A DNA stretch of 64,000 nucleotides from Microbacterium sp. (lineage in GTDB: Bacteria > Actinomycetota > Actinomycetes > Actinomycetales > Microbacteriaceae), in assembly GCA_003248655.1 (NCBI GenBank), contig QFPM01000014.1, positions 1 to 64,000 of the forward strand, in the 5' to 3' direction. Below, one piece after another: positions 7,707 to 17,723 of this stretch. The position numbers and the translations under genes were made by a program. Below the pieces are notes generated by a model. The model was not told the DNA's origin. It searched no databases and saw nothing but the letters and a program-made list of their open reading frames with translations. Positions within the stretch are counted from its first letter, which is position 1. Every line of letters starts with the position of its first letter.

Positions 7707-8725
7707 TGCGGGCGGGTTTGACGCATCGGCGGGCGATCATCGTCGGCGCCGGGCAGTCTGGGCTCGCGGTTGCCGCGGCTCTGGCCGCGGAAGGGCTGCG
7801 GCCGCAGCACGAGTTTGTGGTGATCGACGCCGCCAGCACGGGGCAGCGTTCCTGGTCCTCACGGTGGCATTCGATGGAGCTTCTCAGCGACGCCCGGCAT
7901 AGCGCGCTGTCTCCGCGGCGGCTGCTGGGTGACCAGCGCCGGCATCCGCGAGTGGACGAGATGGCGGACTACCTCACCTTCGTGGAAGCCGGGCTGGGCG
8001 TGGAGACGGTCTGGGGCATCCAGGCGACCGGGGTGGAGCATCGCGGGAACGGCTCGACTCTGCTGCTGTCGACGACGGCAGGGGAGGTGCAGACCCGCAA
8101 CGTGATCTGCGCGACGGGCGCGGCCGCGCACCCGCGGATTCCGGAGTGGGCGTCTCTGCTGACGATGCCCGGGGTGGTGCTGCACAGCAGCGAGTACCTG
8201 TACCCGAAGCAGATCCCCGTCGGCGACGTGCTCATCGTGGGCGGCGGGAACAGCGGTGTGCAGCTGGCCCGCGAACTGTCCGCGTCGCACACCGTGACGC
8301 TGTCCGTGCGAACCCGGCGGCAGCATCGCCCCGCGATGAGCTATCCCGCCGCGGCGGGGGAGAGGGTGCCGCTGTTCTCGCGGGAGCGTCGCCCCGAGCC
8401 GATCTTCGGCGACAGCTATGAGCAGCTGCGCCGCGTCGGGGTCACGATCGCAGCTGCGGTGCAGGACGCGGCCGGCGCCGGGGTGACCTTCGCCGATGGC
8501 ACGCAGGCATCCCCCCGCTCGGTGATCCTCGCCACCGGCTACACCCCTGGCGACGACTGGCTCCCGGAACCGGCCCGCGTCGACCGGCCGCGGCGCACCC
8601 TGACCGGCCTGCCCGGGCTGTTCGTGGCGGGGATGCCGCAGTACGGCGGCCGCGGCTCCGACACCCTCGCCGGGGTCTGGAAAGACGCGACGACGATCGC
8701 CCAGCACATCATCAACCGGCCCTGA
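7706..8725 (+). CDS. CzcO-like FAD/NAD(P)-binding oxidoreductase
   Basis: The 339-residue flavoprotein has two Rossmann motifs: GAGQSGLAVA near residue 13 for FAD and GGGNSGVQLA near residue 179 for NAD(P). It ends with an ATGY motif and a C-terminal GGRGSDTLAGV segment typical of FAD-binding monooxygenase-like proteins. Relatives named CzcO occur next to cation-resistance genes, but the reaction is not established. It is coupled to the DsbA-like gene by TGATG. A link to thiol or metal redox in the envelope is inferred from context. Confidence 0.8.
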   Translation: MRAGLTHRRAIIVGAGQSGLAVAAALAAEGLRPQHEFVVIDAASTGQRSWSSRWHSMELLSDARHSALSPRRLLGDQRRHPRVDEMADYLTFVEAGLGVETVWGIQATGVEHRGNGSTLLLSTTAGEVQTRNVICATGAAAHPRIPEWASLLTMPGVVLHSSEYLYPKQIPVGDVLIVGGGNSGVQLARELSASHTVTLSVRTRRQHRPAMSYPAAAGERVPLFSRERRPEPIFGDSYEQLRRVGVTIAAAVQDAAGAGVTFADGTQASPRSVILATGYTPGDDWLPEPARVDRPRRTLTGLPGLFVAGMPQYGGRGSDTLAGVWKDATTIAQHIINRP

Positions 8726-8738
8726 AAGGACCACCGCC

Positions 8739-9455
8739 TTGACCACCGTCACCGACCACGAACACCCGCACCGATCCGGCTCACGGAGACGCATCCTCCT
8801 CCTGTCCACTCTGACGACGCTGCTGCTGGCCGCCGGGCTCCTGTTCGCCACCGCGGCGCCCGCAGCCGCGCACGATGAGATCGTCTCCTCCTCCCCGGAA
8901 GCCGGATCCACGGTCAGCGTGGTCCCGGAGGAGATTTCGCTGACGTTCAGCGGCGAGATCCTCACCGATTTCAGCGCCGTGATCATTGAGGTGGTCGCCC
9001 CGGACGGGCAGAACATCGCATCGGGGGATCCGGTCATCGACGGGACCACGGTCACCCAGGCGGTGACGCCTGGTCAGGCGGGCGTGTACACGGTGCGGTG
9101 GCGGGTCGTGTCCAGCGACGGGCACCCGATCAGCAACGAGTACCAGTACACCGTCGAAGCGGTCACCGTCCCCACCAGCGCCCCTACCCCCGAAGCGACC
9201 GAGGAGCAGACACCCGACCCGTCTCCCACATCTGCCGCCAATACGTCCGGAGAGGTTCACAACGGGCCATCCGGAGGTGGGGAACTCCTCCCCGTCCTTG
9301 CGGTCCTGAGTGGCGTAATCGTGCTGGGCGGCGCGCTGGTGGTCGTGCTCATGGTGGCCAGAGAGCGTCGTCGCCGCGACCGAGCAGCCGCGGCCGCGGC
9401 CGCCGCGGATGGTGGAACCGCCGACGACCAGCAACAGAAGGAGAACCCCTCATGA
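8739..9455 (+). CDS. CopC/YobA-type copper-binding protein with C-terminal anchor
   Basis: A TTG start with AAAGGA upstream opens a signal peptide ending near APAAAHDEIVSS. The mature N-terminal histidine and the SSDGHPISNEY motif are the copper-binding features of CopC domains. A proline/threonine-rich linker leads to a C-terminal transmembrane helix (LLPVLAVLSGVIVLGGALVVVL) and an alanine-rich cytoplasmic tail. The role is copper binding outside the membrane, likely delivering to or buffering for the CopD-CtaG protein at 17,720. It is coupled to the next gene by ATGA. Confidence 0.88.
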   Translation: MTTVTDHEHPHRSGSRRRILLLSTLTTLLLAAGLLFATAAPAAAHDEIVSSSPEAGSTVSVVPEEISLTFSGEILTDFSAVIIEVVAPDGQNIASGDPVIDGTTVTQAVTPGQAGVYTVRWRVVSSDGHPISNEYQYTVEAVTVPTSAPTPEATEEQTPDPSPTSAANTSGEVHNGPSGGGELLPVLAVLSGVIVLGGALVVVLMVARERRRRDRAAAAAAAADGGTADDQQQKENPS

Positions 9456-9727
9456 AATGTCCGGTCGACGGGACCGCCCTGCTGATCACGGAACGCTCCG
9501 GGGTCGAGATCGACTACTGCCCGCAGTGCCGGGGCGTCTGGCTGGACCGTGGCGAGCTCGACAAGATCATCGACCGCGCCGCCGACCTTGCCGGCGGCGG
9601 CCGGCAAACCAGCACCGCCCCCTATCCGCGCGAGGGCGACCACCGTTCTGACCGCGACAGGGATCATCACGGTCGCTCCGGGCGTCGGCGGAAGGAAGGG
9701 TTCCTCGGTGACCTCTTCGACTTCTGA
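9452..9727 (+). CDS. TFIIB-type zinc-ribbon protein
   Basis: The 91-residue protein has a CPVDG...YCPQCRGVWLDRGELDKII zinc ribbon of the zf-TFIIB family, followed by a flexible basic tail rich in H, R and D and ending GDLFDF. The family is widespread and of unknown function; a zinc-dependent chaperone or adaptor role is guessed. The ATGA start couples it to the CopC gene. Confidence 0.8.
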   Translation: MKCPVDGTALLITERSGVEIDYCPQCRGVWLDRGELDKIIDRAADLAGGGRQTSTAPYPREGDHRSDRDRDHHGRSGRRRKEGFLGDLFDF

Positions 9728-9815
9728 CACCAAAAACCTCTTCCTGATAGCCGGTCTGATGACCGGGTTATCAGCGGCCCTCGCGAACGCAGGAGGAGCC
9801 GCTGATGGTTCGTGA
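9708..9815 (+). CDS. Possible 35-residue membrane peptide
   Basis: A GTG start 7 bases after a strong GGAAGGAAGGG ribosome site opens a frame of 35 codons with a hydrophobic core (LFLIAGLMTGLSAALANAGG). It overlaps the end of the zinc-ribbon gene by 20 bases and the start of lspA by 11. It would fill the only gap in an otherwise fully coupled stretch. No family is recognised and conservation would have to show it is real. Confidence 0.4.
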   Translation: MTSSTSDTKNLFLIAGLMTGLSAALANAGGAADGS

Positions 9816-10338
9816 GCAGACCCGGCGGTTCGCGGTCGCGTGCCTGGCCGCCGCTGTGGTGGTCCTGGTCGACCAGGCGACGAAGGCGGCCGCACTGGGA
9901 GGGTTGAGTCAGGAGGAGCGGATCCCGCTGCTGGGGGATCTGCTTGGGCTGCAGCTCGCGTTCAACCCCGGCGCGATCCTCTCCCTCGGAGCCGGGGTCA
10001 CCGGGCTGCTCACTCTCCTCGGGGTCGGTGCCGTGGTGCTGCTGGTCGTCGCCGCCGCGCGGGCGCGGACCGGATGGTGGGCGATGGGGATCGGCCTGAT
10101 CCTCGGGGGCGCGATCGGGAACCTGATCGACCGGCTGTTCTCCCCCCCTGGGTTCGGGGTCGGGCACGTCACCGACTTCCTCGCCTACGGGAACCTGTTC
10201 ATCGGCAACCTCGCCGACGTCGCCCTCGGTGCCGGCGTCATCGTCCTCGGCCTGAGCCTGTGGACCCGACACCGCCGCTCCCGCGTCAGCGCGGACAGCG
10301 CGGCGCCTGCGACGGGCTCCGTGGTGAGCGGGTCATGA
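9805..10338 (+). CDS. lspA: Lipoprotein signal peptidase (signal peptidase II)
   Basis: The 177-residue protein has four membrane helices and the LspA motifs: VDQATKAAAL near the start, FNPGAILSLG, and the two catalytic aspartates in GNLIDRLF and FIGNLADVAL. It cleaves signal peptides of diacylated prolipoproteins. The strong AGGAGG ribosome site at 9,791-9,796 supports the start. As the cell should have a housekeeping lspA elsewhere, this one is probably a second, island-borne copy that can serve the TlpA-like lipoprotein two genes downstream. Confidence 0.92.
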   Translation: MVREQTRRFAVACLAAAVVVLVDQATKAAALGGLSQEERIPLLGDLLGLQLAFNPGAILSLGAGVTGLLTLLGVGAVVLLVVAAARARTGWWAMGIGLILGGAIGNLIDRLFSPPGFGVGHVTDFLAYGNLFIGNLADVALGAGVIVLGLSLWTRHRRSRVSADSAAPATGSVVSGS

Positions 10339-10670
10339 TGGCGAAGCAGCGGACCTCGTCCGTATACCAGCGCAACGCGTTCGCGCCGGGGCTGCTCGCG
10401 GCGGCGGTGTTGTTCCTCGCGCCGGTACTGATGGGCGGGGACTGGTTCACCGTTGTGCTGTTCGTCGCCGCGATCTTCGCGGTCATCGTGGGGTGGTTCG
10501 CGATCCAGGCGCGGCAGTGGTGGTGGTTGCCTGTGTTCGTCGTGATCGCCGTGATTTGGAACCCGGTGTTCCCGTTCCCGTTCACCGGCCCGGTGTGGAC
10601 TGCGGCGCAGCCGGTCGCGGCAGTCGTGTTTCTGGTCGCCGGCGCCCTGATCAAGGTCAAGCGCGCATGA
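10335..10670 (+). CDS. DUF6804-like small membrane protein
   Basis: The 111-residue protein has about four short hydrophobic segments and a tryptophan-rich loop (QARQWWWLPVF, WNPVFPFPFTGPVW). The pattern fits a DUF6804-type family of unknown function. It starts inside the lspA stop (ATGATG) and ends with an ATGA overlap into the TlpA-like gene, so it is firmly part of the operon. Confidence 0.7.
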   Translation: MMAKQRTSSVYQRNAFAPGLLAAAVLFLAPVLMGGDWFTVVLFVAAIFAVIVGWFAIQARQWWWLPVFVVIAVIWNPVFPFPFTGPVWTAAQPVAAVVFLVAGALIKVKRA

Positions 10671-11266
10671 TCCGCCGCCGCGTCCTTGCCGCCGTGACGC
10701 TGGTCGCGGCGCTGCTGCTGGCCGGGTGCACGTCCAGCGACTCGCTCGCGCAGCAGTACCGGGACGGGAACGAGAAGGGCTACATCGCCGGTGACTTCCA
10801 GATCGTCGAGATCCCGGATGCCGACCGCGGGGAGCCGGTGGTGTTCGAGGGCGTCACCGAGACCGGGGAGACGGTGTCCAGTGACGACTACCGGGGCGGG
10901 GTGCTGGTGGTGAACTTCTGGTACGCCGCGTGCGGGCCGTGCATCGTCGAAGCCCCGATGCTCGAGGAGGTCTGGCAGGAGTATCAGGACCAGGGTGTGG
11001 CGTTCCTCGGGGTGAACACCTACGACCAGCCAGCCACCGCATTGTCGTTCGCGAGAGACAACAACGTCACCTACCCGAGCGTGATCGACGTGAACGACGG
11101 GCGGGTCAAGCTCGCGTTCGCGCAGGTCACTCCGATCCAGGCCACCCCCACCACCTTGGTCATCGACCAGGAGGGGCGGGTCGCGGCGCGGATCATCGGG
11201 CAGTTGGCCAGCGCGTCGATCCTGTCCACCCTGGTCGCCGACACCCTCGCCGAGGACACCTCATGA
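10667..11266 (+). CDS. TlpA/ResA-like thioredoxin lipoprotein
   Basis: The 199-residue protein has a signal peptide with lipobox LLAGC (C21). A TlpA/ResA thioredoxin domain follows, with VVNFWYAACGPC; the active cysteines are C89 and C92. A cis-proline loop lies at QATPTTLVID. ResA-type proteins reduce the haem-binding cysteines of apocytochrome c in system II. The adjoining ccdA, resB and ccsB genes fit this exactly, and the operon's lspA and lnt could process its lipid anchor. Overlaps by ATGA on both sides. Confidence 0.9.
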   Translation: MIRRRVLAAVTLVAALLLAGCTSSDSLAQQYRDGNEKGYIAGDFQIVEIPDADRGEPVVFEGVTETGETVSSDDYRGGVLVVNFWYAACGPCIVEAPMLEEVWQEYQDQGVAFLGVNTYDQPATALSFARDNNVTYPSVIDVNDGRVKLAFAQVTPIQATPTTLVIDQEGRVAARIIGQLASASILSTLVADTLAEDTS

Positions 11267-12010
11267 ATCCGGGAGCGGTGATCGTCGACGGCGCCCTGTG
11301 GGTCGCGATCCCGGTCGCGATCCTCGCCGGGCTGGTGTCGTTCGTGTCCCCGTGCGTGCTGCCGCTGGTGCCTGGCTACCTCGGCTACCTCGGCAGCACC
11401 ACCACGACGACCGCGGCCCCCACGCTGGACGGGGGGCGCACGGTGACGGCGGAGCGCGCGCGGCTGCTGCTGGGCGTGACATTGTTCATCGCCGGGTTCA
11501 CCGTGGTGTTCGTCGCCGTCACGATCCTCGGCGGCACCTTCGGGTACCTGCTGCTGCAATACGCCAATGTGCTCACTCGCGTCTTCGGGGTCGTCATCAT
11601 CGCCCTGGGCCTGGTGTTCCTCGGCTTCTTCGGCATTGCCCAGCGCACCCTCCGCCCTCGCGCCCAGGGTAGGACCGGGCTGATCGGGGCGCCGCTTCTC
11701 GGGTTCGCGCTCGGCGTCGGCTGGACCCCCTGTATCGGCCCGACGCTCGCAGCGATCATCTCTATGTCGTGGAACCTCGGTGACCCCGCCCGCGCGGGCC
11801 TGCTCGGGCTCGCGTACTCGCTGGGCCTGGGCATCCCGTTCCTGATCCTCGCGGCCGGATGGGGGTGGGCGTCCCGATCGGTGACGTTCCTGCGCCGCCA
11901 CATCCGCGCCCTGAACATCATCGGCGGGGCCATGCTCATCGCCCTCGGCCTGCTGATGGTGACCGGGCTGTGGACGGCGCTGATGTCGCAGCTGCAACAG
12001 GTGGTGATCA

Positions 12011-12030
<20 letters not shown>
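11263..12030 (+). CDS. ccdA: CcdA cytochrome c biogenesis thiol transporter
   Basis: The 255-residue protein has six membrane helices and the two redox cysteines expected in CcdA: SFVSPCVLPLVPGY (C31) and GWTPCIGP (C157). It carries reducing equivalents across the membrane from cytoplasmic thioredoxin to TlpA/ResA-type proteins. The loop after helix 1 is threonine-rich. Its 3' end overlaps resB by 20 bases. Confidence 0.93.
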
Positions 12031-13695
<1,665 letters not shown>

Positions 13696-13699
<4 letters not shown>

Positions 13700-14637
13700 C
13701 GACCGTGTGGATCCCGGACGCCCCGCCGACCCTCGGCGGGTTCCTCACCCCGGCCCCGCTTCCGGCTCCGGTGCTACCGCTCCTCGCGGGACTCCTCGCG
13801 GTCGCCTACCTGGCCGGTGCGATCCGGATGTGGGTCCGCGGCCGCGGCTGGCCGGTGTGGCGGACGGTCAGCTTCCTGCTCGGCTGCGTCGCCCTCGCCG
13901 CGGTCACCGGCCTGGCGGTGGAGAACTTCGGGTACGCCCTGTTCTCGGTGTTCATGTTCCAGCAGCTCACCCTGATGATGGCGATCCCGCCGCTGCTGGT
14001 CCTCGGCTCTCCCGGCACCCTGCTGCTGCGCGCCACCCCGCACCACGGCCCAGGTCTCCTGGTGCTCCGCGCCGCGCACGCCGGGCTACGCAGTCGCACC
14101 GCACGGTGGCTGCTCAGCCCGTGGCTGGCGGTGCCGCTATACCTGGCCGCGTTTTACGGTCTGTACCTGGCGAACTTCGCCGATCCGATCCTGTCCACCG
14201 TCACCGGCCATACCCTCCTCGAGGTCGGGTTCCTGGTCGCCGGGATGCTGTTCACCATCCCGATCCTGTCGTCGGACCCGCTGCCGGTGCGGATGAGCCA
14301 CGGCGGCCGCGCCCTGGACGTGTTCGCCGAGGCCGCCCTGCACGCCTTCTTCGGCGTCTTCCTGATGATGGCCACCACTACCCTCATCGACGGGTTCGCC
14401 GGCCCGACGAGCGCGCTGGGCATCGACCCGATCGAAGACCAGCGCCTCGCCGGCGGGCTGGCCTGGTCCTACGGCGAGGCCCCCACCTTGCTGATGCTCA
14501 TCTACGTCATGCACCGCTGGTTCCGCGACGACACCGCCCAAGCGGTCGCCGCCGACCGTCGCGCCGACGCACACGGCGACCCTGAGCTCGACGCGTACAA
14601 CGACTACCTCACCCGACTCCACCAGAAAGACACCTGA
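13696..14637 (+). CDS. CtaG-type cytochrome oxidase assembly membrane protein
   Basis: The 313-residue protein has seven membrane helices with the caa3_CtaG family pattern: MFQQLTLMMAIPPLLVLGSP, PLYLAAFYGLYLANFADPI, and HAFFGVFLMMATTTLIDGF near the C-terminus. The Bacillus CtaG relative is needed for Cu delivery to cytochrome caa3 oxidase. The operon carries a second CtaG domain fused to CopD at 17,720. The start is a GTG overlapping the resB stop. Confidence 0.85.
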
Positions 14638-14640
14638 CCG

Positions 14641-16260
14641 ATGCGCACGCCTTTGCCGACACCCGCCCCGGCCGCCGCGCCGGAGCAGGAGACGCCGCGC
14701 CGCACCGTGGCGGCATGGTCGCTGCCGGTGTGGGCGGCGGTGCTGGCATCCGCGGCCGCCGGCCTGCTGCTGGATCTCGCCTCCGCACCGGTGGGGTGGT
14801 GGCCGTTGACGTTCGTGAGTGTCACGGTCGCCCTGGTGGCCCTGATCGGCCGCAGCATCGGCGGGGCGCTGCTGGTCGGCACTGTGTTCGGCGCCGTGTT
14901 CTACACGACCCATCTGGTGTGGGTGGGGGAGTTCCTCGGCCCGGTGCCGTGGCTTGCCCTCGCCGGGCTGGAAGCGGTCCTGTTCGGCGCGGGCGCGGTG
15001 CCGATCGCGCTCGCCTACCGGTGGACCGCCCGCTATCCGGCCCGCGGCCTCGTGCAGCTGCTCGCGGTACCGCCGCTGATCGGGGTTCTGTGGACGGCCC
15101 GTGAGGTGGTGATGGGTGCGTGGCCGTACTCCGGGTTCCCGTGGGCGCGCCTCGGGATGACCCAGGTGGGCGGCCCGCTCGCGGAGGCCGTGTCGTGGAC
15201 GAGCGTGACCGGCCTGTCCCTGCTGATCGTCATTCTGTGCGCCTCTGTGGTGCAGTGGATCCGCGCCGGCGGCATCCGCTTCATGCTCGGGTTGCACCCT
15301 GCTGTGAGCGTCGCCGCTCTCCTGGTGATAGCGCCGCAGTTCCCCACCGCGCCGGCCGGGGAGTTCCGCGTGGGATGGGTGCAGGGCAACGGCCCCACCG
15401 GGTACTTCGACGACAAGGTGCCCGGCGACGTCCTGGCCGCGCAGACCGCCGCCACGGTGCCGCTGTACGGGCAGCCGATGGATCTGCTGGCCTGGCCGGA
15501 GGGCGGCGTCGACGCCGACCCGCTCAGTGATCCCGCCGCCGCCGAGGCGTTGGACCGGGTCGTGCGCTCGGCCGGGGCGCCGTTGCTGATGAACGCCGCC
15601 ACCACCCGCGGCGACGATGTCTTCAACACGTCCCTGCTGTGGACCGCGGATCCCACGGGCCGGCAGTGGCACGACAAGGTCAACCCGGTCCCGTTCGGCG
15701 AGTACGTGCCGGACCGGTGGTTCTACGAGCTGATCGTCCCCGACCTGGTGGGCTTGATCCAACGCGAATACACCCCCGGCAGCAACCCGCCGCTCGTGCA
15801 GGTCGGCGACGTCGGGGTGGGGTTGGCGATCTGCTTCGACGTGATCTACGACGCCGTGATCTGGGACGGTGCCCGCGCCGGCGCAGAGGTGTTCGTGTTC
15901 CAGACCAACAACGCCGACTTCCGCGGCACCGACGAGAACCTGCAGCAGCTCGCGTTCGCCCGGATGCGCGCCATCGAAACCGGCCGCGCGGTCGTCAACG
16001 TCTCCACGGTGGGCACCAGCCAGGTCATCACCCCGGACGGCACCACCGTCGACAGCATCGGCGTCGACACCGTTGACGCGTCGATCACCACCGTCCCGCT
16101 GCGCACCGGACTCACCCCGGCGGTGATCCTCGGTCCCTGGCTCACCGCTCTCATCGTCCTCGCTGCCGCCGGCGCTCTCACCGCGGCGGGGTTCTCCCAC
16201 CGTGCCCGCACGCGTGCGGCCGCCGCAGATCGTTCGACTGATCCGGGGAGGCACCCATGA
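14641..16260 (+). CDS. lnt: Apolipoprotein N-acyltransferase
   Basis: The 539-residue protein has an N-terminal block of membrane helices followed by a nitrilase-type domain with the catalytic triad visible: E287 in LAWPEGG, K346 in HDKVNPVPFGE and C398 in GLAICFDVIYD, then a final helix. Lnt adds the third acyl chain to lipoproteins. Together with lspA at 9,805 the island encodes two of the three lipoprotein-maturation enzymes but not lgt. It starts 3 bases after the ctaG stop and overlaps the next gene by ATGA. Confidence 0.92.
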   Translation: MRTPLPTPAPAAAPEQETPRRTVAAWSLPVWAAVLASAAAGLLLDLASAPVGWWPLTFVSVTVALVALIGRSIGGALLVGTVFGAVFYTTHLVWVGEFLGPVPWLALAGLEAVLFGAGAVPIALAYRWTARYPARGLVQLLAVPPLIGVLWTAREVVMGAWPYSGFPWARLGMTQVGGPLAEAVSWTSVTGLSLLIVILCASVVQWIRAGGIRFMLGLHPAVSVAALLVIAPQFPTAPAGEFRVGWVQGNGPTGYFDDKVPGDVLAAQTAATVPLYGQPMDLLAWPEGGVDADPLSDPAAAEALDRVVRSAGAPLLMNAATTRGDDVFNTSLLWTADPTGRQWHDKVNPVPFGEYVPDRWFYELIVPDLVGLIQREYTPGSNPPLVQVGDVGVGLAICFDVIYDAVIWDGARAGAEVFVFQTNNADFRGTDENLQQLAFARMRAIETGRAVVNVSTVGTSQVITPDGTTVDSIGVDTVDASITTVPLRTGLTPAVILGPWLTALIVLAAAGALTAAGFSHRARTRAAAADRSTDPGRHP

Positions 16261-16496
16261 ACACGCCACGGATGAGGCCTGCCGGAGGTCGACTGGCCTG
16301 GTCGCTGCGAACGCTGGCGACGGGCAGCGATCTCACCCTTCCTGGTGACCTGACGGCGGAGGAGTGTGGGTGCGCGCCCACGCCCGCGGAGAGCCGCGCA
16401 TTCCGGGCCGGGGTGAGCCGGCGCACTCTGCTGACGGCGGGAACATTGAGCGCGGCCGTGGACTCGCTGGCCTGGCTGGAAGCGAACGCGGGCTGA
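16257..16496 (+). CDS. Short protein with Tat-like segment, probably truncated
   Basis: The 79-residue product has a CGCAPTPAESRAFRAGV region followed by SRRTLLTAGTLSAAV, a twin-arginine-like export signal, and then stops about 14 residues later. Intact relatives would be expected to carry a secreted domain after such a signal, so the gene looks cut short. It overlaps lnt by ATGA and keeps the operon's coupling. Confidence 0.5.
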   Translation: MNTPRMRPAGGRLAWSLRTLATGSDLTLPGDLTAEECGCAPTPAESRAFRAGVSRRTLLTAGTLSAAVDSLAWLEANAG

Positions 16497-16499
16497 CCG

Positions 16500-16577
16500 A
16501 TGTGCACGGATCTACCGCGCCACCCCGCTCGCGGGCACCCCCTGATCGCAACGACGAAGAGGACGACCCTGCCATGA
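16500..16577 (+). CDS. 25-codon linking micro-ORF before ccsB
   Basis: An ATG 3 bases after the previous stop opens a 25-codon frame whose TGA overlaps the ccsB ATG as ATGA. The peptide is basic and has no recognisable motif. Its value may lie in passing terminating ribosomes to ccsB rather than in the peptide itself. This is inferred from geometry only. Confidence 0.35.
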   Translation: MCTDLPRHPARGHPLIATTKRTTLP

Positions 16578-17590
16578 CCGGAACCGACGCGCTCTCCCTC
16601 GACGGCATCTCACTGCTGCTGGTGTGGACGGCGATCGCCACCTACCTGCTCGCGTTCATCGCGTACACCATCGACCTGGCCGGGCGCTCCGTCCCCGCCA
16701 GCGTCCCGCAGCGGGAGCCGGTCCTGGCCGGCGCTACCGCACGGGCGGGCCAGCAGACGGACAACGCCCAGAGTGGGTCGGTGGACAGTGTTCGCACGCC
16801 GCCCGCGCAGCGTCAACGGCTGCTGTGGGCGCGGATCGGGACGTCGCTGACGGTCCTCGCGTTCCTGTTCCACCTGGCCGGCACCATCCTGCGCGGCATC
16901 GCCGCGGAGCGGGTGCCGTGGGCGAACATGTACGAGTTCGCGCTGACCGGCACGGTCTTGATCGTGGCCGTCTACCTGCTGGTGCTGCGCCGCTACGACC
17001 TCCGCTTCCTCGGTGCGTTCCTGATCGGCATGGTGGTGCTGCTGCTGGGTGGCGCGACGGTCTCGTTCTACGTCGAGGTCGTTCCGCTGATGGATCCGCT
17101 CAAGAGCGTGTGGCTGGTCATCCACGTCTTCGTCGCGTCCCTGGCCACCGCCCTGTTCGCGATCGCCTGCGGCATCTCCATCACCCAGCTCCTGCAGGCC
17201 CGCCGGGAGCGCCGCACCCGAGCATCCTCGGACACTGCCCGCGCCGACGGTCTTGGGTTTCTGCGCACTCTGCCCGCCGCCGACGTGCTCGAGTCCCTCG
17301 CGTACCGGTTCGCGATCGTGGGGTTCGTGTTCTGGACGTTCACCCTGATCGCCGGCGCGATCTGGGCCAACGACTCCTGGGGTCGCTACTGGGGCTTCGA
17401 TGTCAAGGAGGTGTGGACGTTCGTGATCTGGGTGCTCTACGCCGGCTACATCCACGCCCGCGCGACCCGCGGCTGGCGCGGCACCCGCTCCGCCTGGCTG
17501 TCCATCATCGGGTTCGTCGCGGTGCTGTTCAACTTCACGATCGTGAACATGTTCTTCCAGGGCCTCCACTCCTACTCCGGGCTCACATGA
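16574..17590 (+). CDS. ccsB: CcsB/CcsA (ResC) haem handling protein of cytochrome c biogenesis
   Basis: The 338-residue protein has eight membrane helices and the haem-binding WWD-type region WGRYWGFDVKEVW starting at W269. It also has flanking histidines (FLFHLAG, VIHVFVASL, LHSYSG). It partners ResB in moving haem outward and attaching it to apocytochromes. The loop after the first helix is unusually long and polar (about residues 35-80). The start ATGA overlaps the linking micro-ORF. Confidence 0.93.
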   Translation: MTGTDALSLDGISLLLVWTAIATYLLAFIAYTIDLAGRSVPASVPQREPVLAGATARAGQQTDNAQSGSVDSVRTPPAQRQRLLWARIGTSLTVLAFLFHLAGTILRGIAAERVPWANMYEFALTGTVLIVAVYLLVLRRYDLRFLGAFLIGMVVLLLGGATVSFYVEVVPLMDPLKSVWLVIHVFVASLATALFAIACGISITQLLQARRERRTRASSDTARADGLGFLRTLPAADVLESLAYRFAIVGFVFWTFTLIAGAIWANDSWGRYWGFDVKEVWTFVIWVLYAGYIHARATRGWRGTRSAWLSIIGFVAVLFNFTIVNMFFQGLHSYSGLT

Positions 17591-17640
17591 CCCCGCACCC
17601 CTGCCCCGCCCTCTTGCCCGAGCCGAAAGCACGCACATGA
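17587..17640 (+). CDS. 17-codon linking micro-ORF after ccsB
   Basis: The ATG overlaps the ccsB TGA and the frame's own TGA overlaps the ATG of the next micro-ORF. The peptide starts MTP and is proline-rich. See the finding on chained overlaps. Confidence 0.35.
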   Translation: MTPHPCPALLPEPKART

Positions 17641-17723
17641 CCCCGATACTCTCGATTCCCGCCACCACGGGTGCGGATGCCACTGAACGCGGACAGCGGT
17701 CACTCCGACCGCGACAGGAATGA
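17637..17723 (+). CDS. 28-codon linking micro-ORF before copD-ctaG
   Basis: The frame starts MTPILSIPATTG and ends in a TGA overlapping the copD-ctaG ATG. It again starts MTP, like the frames before and after it. It may be a translational bridge or the vestige of a duplicated gene start. Confidence 0.35.
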   Translation: MTPILSIPATTGADATERGQRSLRPRQE

